64,000 nucleotides of DNA from Meishania sp964351985 (GCA_964351985.1 CAYGPR010000003.1:107949-171948), one strand, 5' to 3'. Shown: positions 8,900 through 17,605, numbered from the stretch's first letter. The notes: generated by a model not told the origin, from the sequence alone. Made by a program: numbers and translations.

Positions 8900-10600
8900 C
8901 TAGATATTACGTTTTTTCAATTCGGAAACGGCATGATCGGCCGCCCTTGCCGTAATGGCCATATAAGTCAACGAAGGGTTCACACACGACGACGAGGTCA
9001 TACAAGCACCATCGGTAACGAAAACGTTCTTCGCGGCATGTACTTGGTTAAAACCATTCAAGACCGAAGTTTTCGGGTCCCGGCCCATTCGTGCCGTTCC
9101 CATTTCGTGCACCCCGTAGCCTGGTGGATGTTCTTCGTCAAATCCTAGAATATCCTTCAATCCCGCTTTTTCTAGCATTTCCACGGCATCCTCTTGGATC
9201 TGTTTGTTCAAGGCCTTTTCGTTTTCCTTGAATTCCGCATCGATCGACAAGGTGGGTTGTCCCCATTTATCGAGTACCTCCGTATTCAAGTGTACATGGT
9301 TTTCGTGATACGGCAGACATTCCGCGAAGCCGGTAATAAAGAATTCCCATGGACCCGGCTTCAAGATACTGTCCTTGAATTCGGCACCGAAATCTTCGAT
9401 GTTCGCAGGATTTCCAGCGCGTCCTCCACCACCTTGATACCCAAAGCCCCGCAGGAATTTATCCGATTTCGTTTTTTCATCGATATTCACATATCTCGGA
9501 ATATAGATTCCGTTCGGGCGTCTTCCCTTGTAATATTTATCGTCGAAACCTTCGACATGGCCCATGGCCCCTACCCGATAGGTATGGTCCATAAGGTTGT
9601 GCCCCAACTCCCCACTATCATTACCGAGTCCGTTTTCGAATCGGTTCGATTTAGAGTTCAATAAAATCTGGGTAGAGCCCAGTGTAGATGCATTGACAAA
9701 AATAATCTTAGCCGAATACTCGATATCCTCGTTGGTCTCGGCATCGATGATTCGAACACCGGTCGCCTTTCCCTTGGCATCGTCGTAAATGACCGATTGT
9801 ACTATGGAAAAGGGCCTAATGGTCAAATTGCCCGTGGCATTGGCCGCAGGCAGCGTAACGGAATTACTACTGAAATAAGCCCCGAACGGACAGCCCCGAC
9901 TACAGCGGTTGCGGTTTTGGCATTGGCCCCTACCGTTGTGCGGAACGGTCAAATGGGCACATCGACCGATGATCATATTTCTTCCGGGAAAGTCTTTTTC
10001 AATCCTGCTTTTTACATGTTTCTCGACGCAATTGAGTTCCATTGGGGGCAAAAAATGGCTGTCAGGTAATTGCGGGAGTCCGAGAGGCTCCCCGCTGATT
10101 CCCGCAAACTTCTCTACGTAGGTATACCAAGGCTCAATATCGGTATAGCGAATCGGCCAATCGACACCATGGCCGTCTTTGGCATTGGCCTCAAAATCAA
10201 GGTCGCTCCAACGATAGGTTTGCTTGCCCCATAACAAAGACCTACCTCCCATTTGATGTCCACGTAGCCAAAGAAAGGGTTTCTCTTCGGTATAAGGATT
10301 GGCTGCATCATCGGCCCAAAAATGTTCGGTATCGGTACCTATCCACCCAGAACGGATGGCCTTGTAATGTTTTTCTTGTTGTTCGGGAGTCAATCCGCCC
10401 CGCAACTCTGAATCCCACGGATCGAGATTCATGGTGGGGTAATCGACCACATGCTCCACGATTCTTCCACGCTCCAACACCAAGGTTTTGAGTCCTTTTT
10501 CACAAAGTTCCTTCGCTGCCCATCCTCCACTAATTCCGGAGCCGATGACGATGGCATCATAGGTCACTTCCTTTTTCGCGTCGATATTATAATTCGCCAT
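8900..10600 (-). CDS. GMC family oxidoreductase (FAD-dependent sugar/alcohol dehydrogenase)
   Basis: Starting at 10600 the protein has 566 residues; a frame from 10666 would add 22 residues before the Rossmann strand and is less likely. The FAD-binding motif GSGISGG is at about 20-26, and the C-terminal catalytic region has HEMGTARMG and CVNPSLT, giving the His/Asn pair of GMC enzymes. Cysteines 227, 233 and 237 have C-x5-C-x3-C spacing, the same as the 3Fe-4S ligands of bacterial FAD glucose dehydrogenase. It is probably exported by Tat with the subunit-3 partner just downstream and oxidises a sugar or cyclitol hydroxyl, passing electrons to an unidentified acceptor. Confidence 0.86.
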   Translation of the reverse strand: MANYNIDAKKEVTYDAIVIGSGISGGWAAKELCEKGLKTLVLERGRIVEHVVDYPTMNLDPWDSELRGGLTPEQQEKHYKAIRSGWIGTDTEHFWADDAANPYTEEKPFLWLRGHQMGGRSLLWGKQTYRWSDLDFEANAKDGHGVDWPIRYTDIEPWYTYVEKFAGISGEPLGLPQLPDSHFLPPMELNCVEKHVKSRIEKDFPGRNMIIGRCAHLTVPHNGRGQCQNRNRCSRGCPFGAYFSSNSVTLPAANATGNLTIRPFSIVQSVIYDDAKGKATGVRIIDAETNEDIEYSAKIIFVNASTLGSTQILLNSKSNRFENGLGNDSGELGHNLMDHTYRVGAMGHVEGFDDKYYKGRRPNGIYIPRYVNIDEKTKSDKFLRGFGYQGGGGRAGNPANIEDFGAEFKDSILKPGPWEFFITGFAECLPYHENHVHLNTEVLDKWGQPTLSIDAEFKENEKALNKQIQEDAVEMLEKAGLKDILGFDEEHPPGYGVHEMGTARMGRDPKTSVLNGFNQVHAAKNVFVTDGACMTSSSCVNPSLTYMAITARAADHAVSELKKRNI

Positions 10601-10748
10601 GTAAAAACTAATTATTTGAGTCTCGAAGATAATACATCTTGTGGGATGCGCCAATATTGAAAGCATCCTGATATTGAAAATTATATGTTATTTTTAGACC
10701 ATTCCAAAAAGAGGTACCCTAATTTATGTTCCTTCCAAAACAGATCAC

Positions 10749-12308
10749 ATGAAAAATACATTACCCTTTATACTACTGGCTTTCTGCTTGCTTATCGGAT
10801 GCAAATCGGAACCCGAAGCAAAAGAACTGCCTCGTATTGCCATTGCGGGTATCGGTATTGAATCGAGCACCTTCTCCCCTGCCAAAACCCACGAGGAAGC
10901 TTTTCATGCACGGATCGGCGATTCCATTTTTGGGCGGTATGATTTTTTCGATGTCGGCAGCGACATTCGAAAACGAGCGGAATGGGTACCTTCCCTGGTG
11001 GGCAAATCGTTGCCCGGTGGTATTGTAACCAGGGAGGCCTATGAGTCGATGACGGAAAAAATATTAAAAATGCTGAAGGAAGGTGGTCCTTACGATGGGC
11101 TTTGGTTCGATATCCACGGGGCGATGAGCGTAGTGGGCTTGGATGATGCGGAAGGGGATTTGATAAAACGCATTCGCGAGGTCGTTGGTACCGATGTGTT
11201 GATTTCCACGTCGATGGATTTACATGGAAACGTTTCCGAACGTTTGGCCGAGCATTCCGATTTGATTACTTGCTATCGTATGGCACCCCATGAAGATGCC
11301 CTGGAATCGAAAAAACGTTCCATTGACCTGATGCTCGACCGCTTGGAAAGCGGAAAGGGAAAACCTAAGTATAAGGCTTGGATTCCCGTCCCGATTTTAT
11401 TGCCCGGCGAAAAAACAAGCACCCGTATCGAACCCGGTAAAAGTCTATACGCCAAAATACCTTCCGTGGAAAATCAAAAGGGCGTCATCGATGCCGCCAT
11501 TTGGATCGGTTATGCTTGGGCCGACGAGCCTCGCAATCATGCCGTGGTCATGGTCACGGGCGATGATAAGGAAAAAGTAACAGCTGGCGCCGAAAAATTG
11601 GCAAATGCCTTTTGGGACGTTCGTAACGAATTCGAATTCGTAGCCCCCGTGGCTACTTTGGAGGAAAGTCTGAAAATGGCCTTGGTCAGTGATAAAAAAC
11701 CGTTTATAATCAGTGATATGGGCGATAACCCGACTGCCGGTGGTGCTGGAGACGTGACTTGGACAATTACTGAAATCCTGAAACGACCTGAGTTTAAAAA
11801 AGCAAACGGCCCTTCGGTGATCTATGCTTCCATTCCAGGACCTGAATTTGTCACTGAAGCCATGAAATTAGGCGTGGGCGGTAAAATAAGTGCTACTGCG
11901 GGAGCCGCGGTGGATAACCGATATGCTCCTCCTATTAAATTAATAGGCACTGTCGAGGCCATCAAAGAGGGAGACCGCGACGCCGAAGTCGAAGTCGTGG
12001 TCAAGGTAGGAAGTGTTCATGTCATCGTAACCAAAAAACGAAAGCCCTATCATCAGGAAAAAGATTTTACCGATTTAGGGTTGAATCCCAGAGAAAGTGA
12101 TATCGTTGTGGTAAAAATCGGCTATCTCGTACCTGAGCTATACGAGATGCGTGGCGATTGGATAATGGCACAAACGCCCGGCGGTGTAGATCAAGACCTC
12201 GAACGTTTGGGCTACAAACATATAAAAAGACCTATGTTCCCATTGGATGCCGATATGGACGATCCTGATTTATCGGCCAAATTATTAAAAGCCTCTAATG
12301 AACTTTAG
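10749..12308 (+). CDS. M81 family metallopeptidase (MlrC-like), lipoprotein
   Basis: The 519-residue protein has a lipoprotein signal with Cys18 (LLIGC). M81 (MlrC, microcystinase C) enzymes are zinc hydrolases; MlrC opens linearised microcystin, but most members have unknown substrates. Metal-binding motifs are visible: DIHGAM (Asp121, His123), DLHGN (Asp157, His159) and APHED (His181). The C-terminal MlrC domain begins about residue 315 with ISDMGDNPTAGGAGD. It divergently faces the GMC gene. Export to the envelope suggests a peptide or modified amino-acid substrate taken from outside. The DUF3124 gene starts inside its last codons. Confidence 0.85.
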   Translation: MKNTLPFILLAFCLLIGCKSEPEAKELPRIAIAGIGIESSTFSPAKTHEEAFHARIGDSIFGRYDFFDVGSDIRKRAEWVPSLVGKSLPGGIVTREAYESMTEKILKMLKEGGPYDGLWFDIHGAMSVVGLDDAEGDLIKRIREVVGTDVLISTSMDLHGNVSERLAEHSDLITCYRMAPHEDALESKKRSIDLMLDRLESGKGKPKYKAWIPVPILLPGEKTSTRIEPGKSLYAKIPSVENQKGVIDAAIWIGYAWADEPRNHAVVMVTGDDKEKVTAGAEKLANAFWDVRNEFEFVAPVATLEESLKMALVSDKKPFIISDMGDNPTAGGAGDVTWTITEILKRPEFKKANGPSVIYASIPGPEFVTEAMKLGVGGKISATAGAAVDNRYAPPIKLIGTVEAIKEGDRDAEVEVVVKVGSVHVIVTKKRKPYHQEKDFTDLGLNPRESDIVVVKIGYLVPELYEMRGDWIMAQTPGGVDQDLERLGYKHIKRPMFPLDADMDDPDLSAKLLKASNEL

Positions 12309-12852
12309 AAAAAGCTTGAAAATGGCAAATACAATTGTTAAAATTTCTATTCTTTTTGGCTTAGGTAGCCTAATGCTTTCCTGTGCCGAAAGCCAACAAA
12401 ACCTGAACAAGGTGGGCGAAGATAAATTCGAGGCGCTTGAAATTGAAAAAGTTCCCAATGATATCGTGATTCGAGATACGACCTATGTTCCGATCTATTC
12501 TGACATCTATAGCGAGACAAAGGATATTCGCTTCAATCTAACGGCCACACTAAGTCTGAGAAATACAAGTTTTAAGCATTCCATCTACATCGCGAAAGTG
12601 GATTATTATAATTCATTTGGTAAGAAAACAAGAAGCTTTTTGTCAAAGCCCATTGTTTTGGAACCCATGCAATCCGTGGAGTACGTAATCGAGGAAAATG
12701 ATACTAGTGGAGGTACAGGTGCTAATTTCATAATCAATTGGGGTGCAAACAGCGTTGACGTCAAACCCTTGTTTCAAGGAATAATGATCTCTACGAACGG
12801 ACAACAAGGAGTTTCTTTTTCAACAACGGGCATTTCAATAAGTAACCGGTAA
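12298..12852 (+). CDS. DUF3124 family lipoprotein
   Basis: This 184-residue protein starts 11 bases inside the end of the M81 gene; a second Met at residue 9 (12322) directly before the hydrophobic signal is an equally good start. The lipobox is LMLSC (Cys29 in the long form). The body matches DUF3124: YVPIYSDIY, LTATLSLRNT, then GGTGANFIINWG and GISF-like QGVSFS near the end. No function is known for the family. Coupling to the M81 gene suggests a shared process at the cell surface. Confidence 0.75.
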   Translation: MNFRKSLKMANTIVKISILFGLGSLMLSCAESQQNLNKVGEDKFEALEIEKVPNDIVIRDTTYVPIYSDIYSETKDIRFNLTATLSLRNTSFKHSIYIAKVDYYNSFGKKTRSFLSKPIVLEPMQSVEYVIEENDTSGGTGANFIINWGANSVDVKPLFQGIMISTNGQQGVSFSTTGISISNR

Positions 12853-12865
12853 AAATTTAGACTAA

Positions 12866-14065
12866 ATGAAAAGAATCCTAATACTGCTGGTACTTTGCAC
12901 CCTAATATTACCGGCTTATGGCCAAACAACAAATGCGACGGTTAAAGAATTGAACGAAGCTCTGGAACAAATCTTGAAGCGTGGTCATATAAACGGGTTT
13001 TCGGTTGCCATAGTAAATTCCGATTCCATCTTATACGCCAAGGGGTTTGGATATGCCGATGTGTCGGAAAAAAAGAAATACACGACAAATACGATACAGC
13101 CTATAGCCTCGATTTCAAAAACGGTTATTGGCCTATCATTGTTGAAAGCACAAGAAATGGGCAAACTGAAACTCGATGACCCCATCAACCAATACTTGCC
13201 TTTTTCTGTTATAAATCCATATTTTCCAGAGGAAAACATTACCATCAGACAGTTGGCATCACATACCTCTACGATAAAGGATGCATCACAATATGATAGC
13301 AGAGGATATGTTTTGAGAGAGGCAAAAAATGTCGAAACTAAAGTGGAGAAGAACTTCCGCTCTCCGGGGGATATGATGGATTATGACTTATTCTTAGAAA
13401 AAATCCTGAGTACGCAAGGCGAATGGTATAAGAAAAAGAACTTCATCAAAAAGAAGCCCGGAGAAATTTTTGAATATTCGAACCTCGGTGCAGGCCTGGC
13501 AGCTTTGGTATTGGAGAATGCCGTAGGCGAAACATTTCCTGAGTTTACCAAAACCCATATTTTCCAGCCTTTGGGGATGTTAGACACAGGCTGGTCTTTA
13601 AAAGATGTTGACGGTTCAAAACATACCAAATTATATGCTGACCAGAACACGGAACTGGCCCCATATCAATTGGTCAATTATCCGGATGGGGGATTGATTA
13701 CCTCTTCGACCGATTTAGGAAAATACCTGAGTGAACTGATTTCAGGATATAGTGGAAACGGCACGCTTTTGAATAAAGAAAGTTATTCCGAATTGTTTTC
13801 CCCCAACCTAAACGATGAAAATCATAAAGACAGAAGTGAAAGTGCCTATAATGACGAATACAATATGGGCATTTTTATGGGAATGTCGGCCAAGGGTCAA
13901 ATCGGACATTCCGGTGGAGATCCTGCCATCACGACCCTAATGTTCTTCGATTCAGAGACCAAAATCGGAAAGCTCCTAATTGCCAACACGGCATTGAGTA
14001 AAGAGGGAATCAAGGAGTTTATCGACATTTTCAAAACGCTGGCGTCTTACGAGACTAAACTGTAA
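12866..14065 (+). CDS. Exported serine hydrolase, beta-lactamase class C / PBP-like family
   Basis: The 399-residue protein has a signal peptide (residues 1-20, ending AYGQ). The class C catalytic set is visible: SISK (Ser82, Lys85), YSN in FEYSNLGAG, and HSGG near residue 350 in the place of the KTG/HTGG box. Such proteins cleave D-amino-acid peptides, esters or lactams; genuine antibiotic resistance is not implied. The last 11 bases overlap the end of the convergent DUF2461 gene, so there is no room for a separate terminator. Confidence 0.84.
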   Translation: MKRILILLVLCTLILPAYGQTTNATVKELNEALEQILKRGHINGFSVAIVNSDSILYAKGFGYADVSEKKKYTTNTIQPIASISKTVIGLSLLKAQEMGKLKLDDPINQYLPFSVINPYFPEENITIRQLASHTSTIKDASQYDSRGYVLREAKNVETKVEKNFRSPGDMMDYDLFLEKILSTQGEWYKKKNFIKKKPGEIFEYSNLGAGLAALVLENAVGETFPEFTKTHIFQPLGMLDTGWSLKDVDGSKHTKLYADQNTELAPYQLVNYPDGGLITSSTDLGKYLSELISGYSGNGTLLNKESYSELFSPNLNDENHKDRSESAYNDEYNMGIFMGMSAKGQIGHSGGDPAITTLMFFDSETKIGKLLIANTALSKEGIKEFIDIFKTLASYETKL

Positions 14066-14708
14066 GCGCGTGGTTTAAATACCTGCGAAAGGGCAGCATT
14101 TCTTTATATACCGTGATGACTTTTTGTTCGAAATCATCTTTTAGCACTTCTTTGGTTGAAAACTCGGTGGCGACCGCAAAGGTTTTATTACGCAATAAAT
14201 CGATATGCTGATGGTCGTTCGAAAATCCATTGGGGGAATTGGTCAGTTTCACGTCTTCGTAGAGTCCGCCAAAAGTATCTTTGAAAGACTTTTTGTTTAA
14301 GATCTTTTTCAATTCTTCGCCATTATAGTCAATGGCATCACGAATGCTCCGCAACCGCTTCGGGTCTGGTCGCCATAAACCTCCTGCGAACATAGAGCGT
14401 TCGATACCGATTTCGATATAGAAATCCCCCGTCCCCGGGCGTTTATCGAATCCAGCACCAAAATGATCTTTGTAAATTGGTTTGTTCGGATGGAACATCA
14501 GATTGTTATTAATCCGGTTGATGCCTTTTTTACCGGGCGTGTCGTAATACTCATCATCAATTGCGGCGAGAGCAACGTTCATTTTATCCAACCACCCAAT
14601 ATAATCGTCCCGGACTTCCTTATACCATTTTCGATTGGCATCCATCCATTCTTTGGAATTGTTTTTTTGGAGTTCTTTGAGGAAGTTGATTTGGTTTTTG
14701 AAATTCAT
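14055..14708 (-). CDS. DUF2461 family protein
   Basis: This 217-residue soluble protein matches DUF2461 (also TIGR02453): it opens with FLKELQKNNSKEWMDANR, followed by INRINNNLMFHPNKPIYKDHF and the FYIEIG segment and GLWRPDPKRL. The family is widespread, lacks a demonstrated function and shows no catalytic motif that I can name. It ends by overlapping the serine hydrolase gene on the other strand. Dispersed repeats lie upstream, between it and the AIM24 gene. Confidence 0.85.
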   Translation of the reverse strand: MNFKNQINFLKELQKNNSKEWMDANRKWYKEVRDDYIGWLDKMNVALAAIDDEYYDTPGKKGINRINNNLMFHPNKPIYKDHFGAGFDKRPGTGDFYIEIGIERSMFAGGLWRPDPKRLRSIRDAIDYNGEELKKILNKKSFKDTFGGLYEDVKLTNSPNGFSNDHQHIDLLRNKTFAVATEFSTKEVLKDDFEQKVITVYKEMLPFRRYLNHALTV

Positions 14709-14716
14709 TTTTCTGT

Positions 14717-14770
14717 GTCATTGTGAGCTTTATGGCAGAAGGTAGGCAAAGTGCGGCGATTTGTTGTTTT
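14717..14770. repeat. Partial copy of the CATTGCGA / CAATCTGTT repeat
   Basis: The sequence GTCATTGTGAGC followed by GTGCGGCGATTTGTTG resembles the left half of the complete repeat directly to its right at 14771-14905. It appears to be a decayed tandem partial copy. It has no coding capacity. Confidence 0.5.
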
Positions 14771-14905
14771 ACGTCATTGCGAACTTTGTCGCCGAAGGCG
14801 CGTAAAGTGTGGCAATCTGTTTGTTTCAATTCTGAATGCTCCTACATATAAATGCAACTGTCGTCAGGGATTTAACAGATTGCCGCGCCGCGCTCGCAAT
14901 GACGT
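14771..14905. repeat. Complete dispersed repeat with 12-bp terminal inverted repeats
   Basis: The outer ends ACGTCATTGCGA (14771-14782) and TCGCAATGACGT (14894-14905) are perfect 12-bp inverted repeats. The inner arms GGCAATCTGTT (14811-14821) and AACAGATTGCC (14874-14884) are perfect over 11 bp. A related element is at 467-573. It lacks an open frame and probably moves, if at all, with an enzyme supplied from elsewhere. Confidence 0.72.
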
Positions 14906-14909
14906 GTTC

Positions 14910-15707
14910 CTAAAACCCTCGATCGCCCCCGACAATATCGCCCAAGGTTCCGAGAATACTGCCTTCGCCCTTATCTTTACCTCCTCGCGGAATGGCCGCA
15001 ATGACTCGACCTGCCAATCTACTAAACGGTAATGATTGAATATAGACAGTACCCGGACCGCGAAGTGTTGCAAAAAAAACACCCTCTCCACCGAACAAGG
15101 TATTTTTGATTCCACCGATGAATTCGATATCGTAGTTCACGGTCTGTGAAAAACCAACAATACAGCCTGTATCCACTTTCAATACTTCGCCGGGTGCCAA
15201 GACTTTTTTGGCCAACGTTCCTCCCGCATGTACGAATGCCATACCGTCTCCTTCGAGCTTTTGCATGATAAAACCCTCGCCACCGAAAAGGCCTCGACCG
15301 AGTTTCTTCGAGAATTCGATACCCACACGGACTCCTTTGGCTGCGCATAAGAAAGCATCTTTTTGACAAATGAATTTCCCATCTTTTTCCGATAAATCGA
15401 TTGGAAGGATTTTTCCGGGATAAGGCGAAGCAAAACTGACCTGCTTTTTTCCCTGTCCGACATTTAAAAAGGCGGTCATAAAAAGACTTTCGCCAGTTAA
15501 GACCCTTTTTCCTGCTGAAAATATTTTTCCGAGAACGCTATTGTCTTGATTCGAACCATCCCCGAAAATGGTATCCATCTTGATATCGGAGTCCATCATC
15601 ATAAAACTTCCGGCTTCGGCCACGACAGCTTCCTGAGGATCGAGTTCGATCTCGACATATTGCATTTCTTCTCCGTAAATCTCGTAATCTATTTCGTGTG
15701 CATTCAT
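14910..15707 (-). CDS. AIM24 / TIGR00266 family protein
   Basis: The 265-residue protein is a beta-rich AIM24-family member. Family marks are EAGSFMMMD near residue 35, the glycine-rich repeats GEGFIMQKLEG and GGEGVFFATLRGPGTVY, and the closing SLPFSRLAG segment. The C-terminus is a glycine-rich tail (GDIVGGDRGF). The family is common in bacteria and has a mitochondrial branch, and its bacterial function is not established. There is no signal peptide or membrane segment. It stands alone between repeat sequences. Confidence 0.87.
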   Translation of the reverse strand: MNAHEIDYEIYGEEMQYVEIELDPQEAVVAEAGSFMMMDSDIKMDTIFGDGSNQDNSVLGKIFSAGKRVLTGESLFMTAFLNVGQGKKQVSFASPYPGKILPIDLSEKDGKFICQKDAFLCAAKGVRVGIEFSKKLGRGLFGGEGFIMQKLEGDGMAFVHAGGTLAKKVLAPGEVLKVDTGCIVGFSQTVNYDIEFIGGIKNTLFGGEGVFFATLRGPGTVYIQSLPFSRLAGRVIAAIPRGGKDKGEGSILGTLGDIVGGDRGF

Positions 15708-15875
15708 GTTTATATAGTTTTTTGTTGATGGTTGTTAGTTGTTGGTAACACCTTAAATGTTACATCATATATAAAAGTTTTTCATAGAATGTATTGATTC
15801 ACCATTCCAAAAAATTAAGGTATCGCATTACCATCCATGAACTAACAACTATCAACCCTTAACCTTCACCGTCTG

Positions 15876-15910
15876 CTCAACCCTTGGTCTCTGCTCAGGG
15901 TGACAAAAAA
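15876..15910. repeat. Short dispersed repeat fragment (CTCAGGGTGACA type)
   Basis: The stretch contains TCTCTGCTCAGGGTGACA and resembles the CCGCTCAGGATGACA segment at 17551-17590. Both are intergenic. They look like decayed copies of one repeat family; no inverted arms remain here. Confidence 0.45.
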
Positions 15911-15930
15911 TTATTTTGGGTATAATCAAA

Positions 15931-16386
15931 TCACTTCTTTAGTCGAACAGTCCACTCGAAATTAAAGGTCGAGACCACTACTCCATCTTCGTTCACACCA
16001 ATAGATTTCATCCAAACAGTTTGCCCCTCCCCTGTTTCTATAGTTTTTCGAATAGCTTCGTCTACCTCGATACCTTGATCACAAGTAAAAGTAATTCTAC
16101 CTGTAGCTTTTTTGGTAAAACTCGCATTGTTGTTCAACACCAACATTGAAATTTTTCTACCGCTATCCTGAATCTGCGACATTACAAGTGCACCTGTAGT
16201 GAGCTCAGCTGCCATTCCTTGCACGGCCCAAAACATCGAACGAAATGGATTTTGATTTATCCATCGATGTTTAACAGTAGCCAAACAAGTCGAATTATCC
16301 AGTTTTTTTACACGTATTCCACACCACCAAACCGATGGAAGTTTAAAAAAATTGAATGAATTTATTTTTTTAGGAGTTAAAGGCAT
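15931..16386 (-). CDS. DUF4442 domain protein (hotdog-fold thioesterase-like)
   Basis: From ATG 16386 the protein has 151 residues, the normal length of DUF4442 proteins, which have a hotdog fold related to acyl-CoA thioesterases. The family segments are FKLPSVWWCGIRV, KHRWINQNPFRSMFWAVQGMA and the following ELTTGALVM. Longer in-frame starts exist at 16503 and 16599, but a TACTTTTG promoter box at 16404-16411 and a GAAGGAAA ribosome-site-like sequence lie just before 16386, so I chose the short form. It is expected to be cytosolic, with an unknown acyl substrate. Confidence 0.78.
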   Translation of the reverse strand: MPLTPKKINSFNFFKLPSVWWCGIRVKKLDNSTCLATVKHRWINQNPFRSMFWAVQGMAAELTTGALVMSQIQDSGRKISMLVLNNNASFTKKATGRITFTCDQGIEVDEAIRKTIETGEGQTVWMKSIGVNEDGVVVSTFNFEWTVRLKK

Positions 16387-16403
16387 TTTTATCCGATTTC
16401 CTT

Positions 16404-16411
16404 CAAAAGTA
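16404..16411 (-). promoter_or_regulatory. Bacteroidetes -7 box (TACTTTTG) for the DUF4442 gene
   Basis: TACTTTTG matches TAnnTTTG and is 17 bases before the chosen ATG at 16386. It supports the short protein form, since the longer starts would lie upstream of transcription. No -33 box at the usual spacing was seen. Confidence 0.45.
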
Positions 16412-16496
16412 TTGAATTTAGGCTTATCGGAGACAGAAATCCTTTTTAATGTTCCAATTCGAATTGTTAAATATTTGTTAATATTCAGTACTTTGT

Positions 16497-16529
16497 TTTG
16501 CATAGTACCTTCTTTTAGATATATATTTG
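16497..16529 (+). promoter_or_regulatory. Promoter of the DUF4870 - PadR - PspC - GIN genes
   Basis: A TTTG at 16497-16500 and TATATTTG at 16522-16529 are separated by 21 bases, fitting the Bacteroidetes -33 TTG / -7 TAnnTTTG pattern with its usual spacing. The ATG of the DUF4870 gene is 19 bases downstream. This is the best complete promoter seen in the window. Confidence 0.6.
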
Positions 16530-16548
16530 CATAAGAAATTACTAAGCA

Positions 16549-17019
16549 ATGGAAAGCACCTTGACCAAACACGAAAAAAATTTGTCCGCGATCATACACG
16601 CATCGACCTTTTCAAAATTCTTTATACCCTTCGGGAATTTTTTGCTCCCATTGGTATTATGGACGGCCAATAAAAACGATCACGACTTTGTGGACCGTAA
16701 CGGAAAGCAGGCCTTGAATTTTCAAATTAGCATATTGCTTTACGGTGTAATCCTAGCGTCCATTACCGGAATATTGTTTTTAGTTTTCGCTTTCGACTTC
16801 GTGGGTTTCATAGACATTTTCGAGGTCAACAGACACAATATCTCCGAATTTAGCCACAATCGCTCAGGTTGGGGATTCCATGTTCTATTTATGGGAATCG
16901 CCGTGATGCTGGGTACAGGCCTACTGATTTTAGATATCGTTTGTACCATTTTGGCAACGCTTAAGAGCGGAAGGGGCGAGAAATACAATTATCCAATAAC
17001 CATAAATTTTATAAAGTAA
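16549..17019 (+). CDS. DUF4870 domain membrane protein
   Basis: The 156-residue protein has about four membrane-associated hydrophobic stretches (near residues 24-40, 58-85 and 108-135). DUF4870 marks are FIPFGNFLLPLVLW, VDRNGKQALNFQIS and the C-terminal KYNYPITINFIK. The family's function is unknown. In Flavobacteria such genes often sit beside PadR and PspC genes, as here. Its loop between hydrophobic segments is longer than usual (residues 85-105). Confidence 0.8.
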   Translation: MESTLTKHEKNLSAIIHASTFSKFFIPFGNFLLPLVLWTANKNDHDFVDRNGKQALNFQISILLYGVILASITGILFLVFAFDFVGFIDIFEVNRHNISEFSHNRSGWGFHVLFMGIAVMLGTGLLILDIVCTILATLKSGRGEKYNYPITINFIK

Positions 17020-17206
17020 TCAATAGGGTGCTCATCACACCCGATAGTATATAGGAGTTTAGTCATCAATCAAAAATCAATCATTAGGATGTTTATTCAT
17101 CAGCTTGTCCGCTCTTTGGCGGAATCAGAAAACGAACAGTTAAACTATGCAGACCCTAATTTCAGACATACCAGAAAGAGTTCCGCATAAAAAGAAAAAA
17201 GAAATT

Positions 17207-17536
17207 ATGAATGTAGAAAATACAAAAGCACAAATGCGCAAAGGGGTATTGGAATACTGCATACTTTCCATATTAAACGGAAAGGATAAATATGCATCCG
17301 AAATTCTTGGAACTCTAAAAGACGCAAAGATGCTCGTAGTAGAGGGTACGATTTATCCCCTATTGACCCGGCTAAAGAATGCAGGACTGCTCAACTACCG
17401 TTGGGAAGAGTCAACCTCTGGGCCGCCAAGAAAGTACTATACGTTGACCGAAACCGGTAAACTATTCTTAAAAGAATTGGACACCACCTGGGACGAATTG
17501 AGAAATGCCACCAATGTGGTGACAAAAAACAAATAG
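17207..17536 (+). CDS. PadR family transcriptional regulator
   Basis: From the ATG at 17207 the protein has 109 residues, the normal size of PadR-s1 regulators; an upstream in-frame ATG at 17147 would add 20 residues without family support. The winged helix-turn-helix shows MRKGVLEYCILSIL, YASEILGTLKDA, VVEGTIYPLLTRL and SGPPRKYYTLTETG, the latter being the typical wing. PadR proteins repress nearby operons, often envelope-stress or efflux genes. Position directly before the PspC and GIN genes suggests it controls them. Confidence 0.88.
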   Translation: MNVENTKAQMRKGVLEYCILSILNGKDKYASEILGTLKDAKMLVVEGTIYPLLTRLKNAGLLNYRWEESTSGPPRKYYTLTETGKLFLKELDTTWDELRNATNVVTKNK

Positions 17537-17550
17537 CCACAAAAAACAGA

Positions 17551-17590
17551 CCCAGTCCTTCGACTCCGCTCAGGATGACAGCTCAGGGTA
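17551..17590. repeat. Short dispersed repeat fragment (CTTCGACTCCGCTCAGGATG type)
   Basis: The sequence between the PadR and PspC genes carries CCGCTCAGGATGACAGCTCA, a motif often scattered in bacterial genomes between genes. A degenerate relative is at 15876-15910. It splits an otherwise continuous operon. Confidence 0.5.
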
Positions 17591-17605
17591 AAAAAACATC
17601 AAAAA

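Noticed and set aside
12866..14065. A true beta-lactamase resistance gene
   Set aside because: The SxxK, YSN and HSGG motifs are shared by the broad class C serine hydrolase family, most of which are not antibiotic-degrading enzymes.
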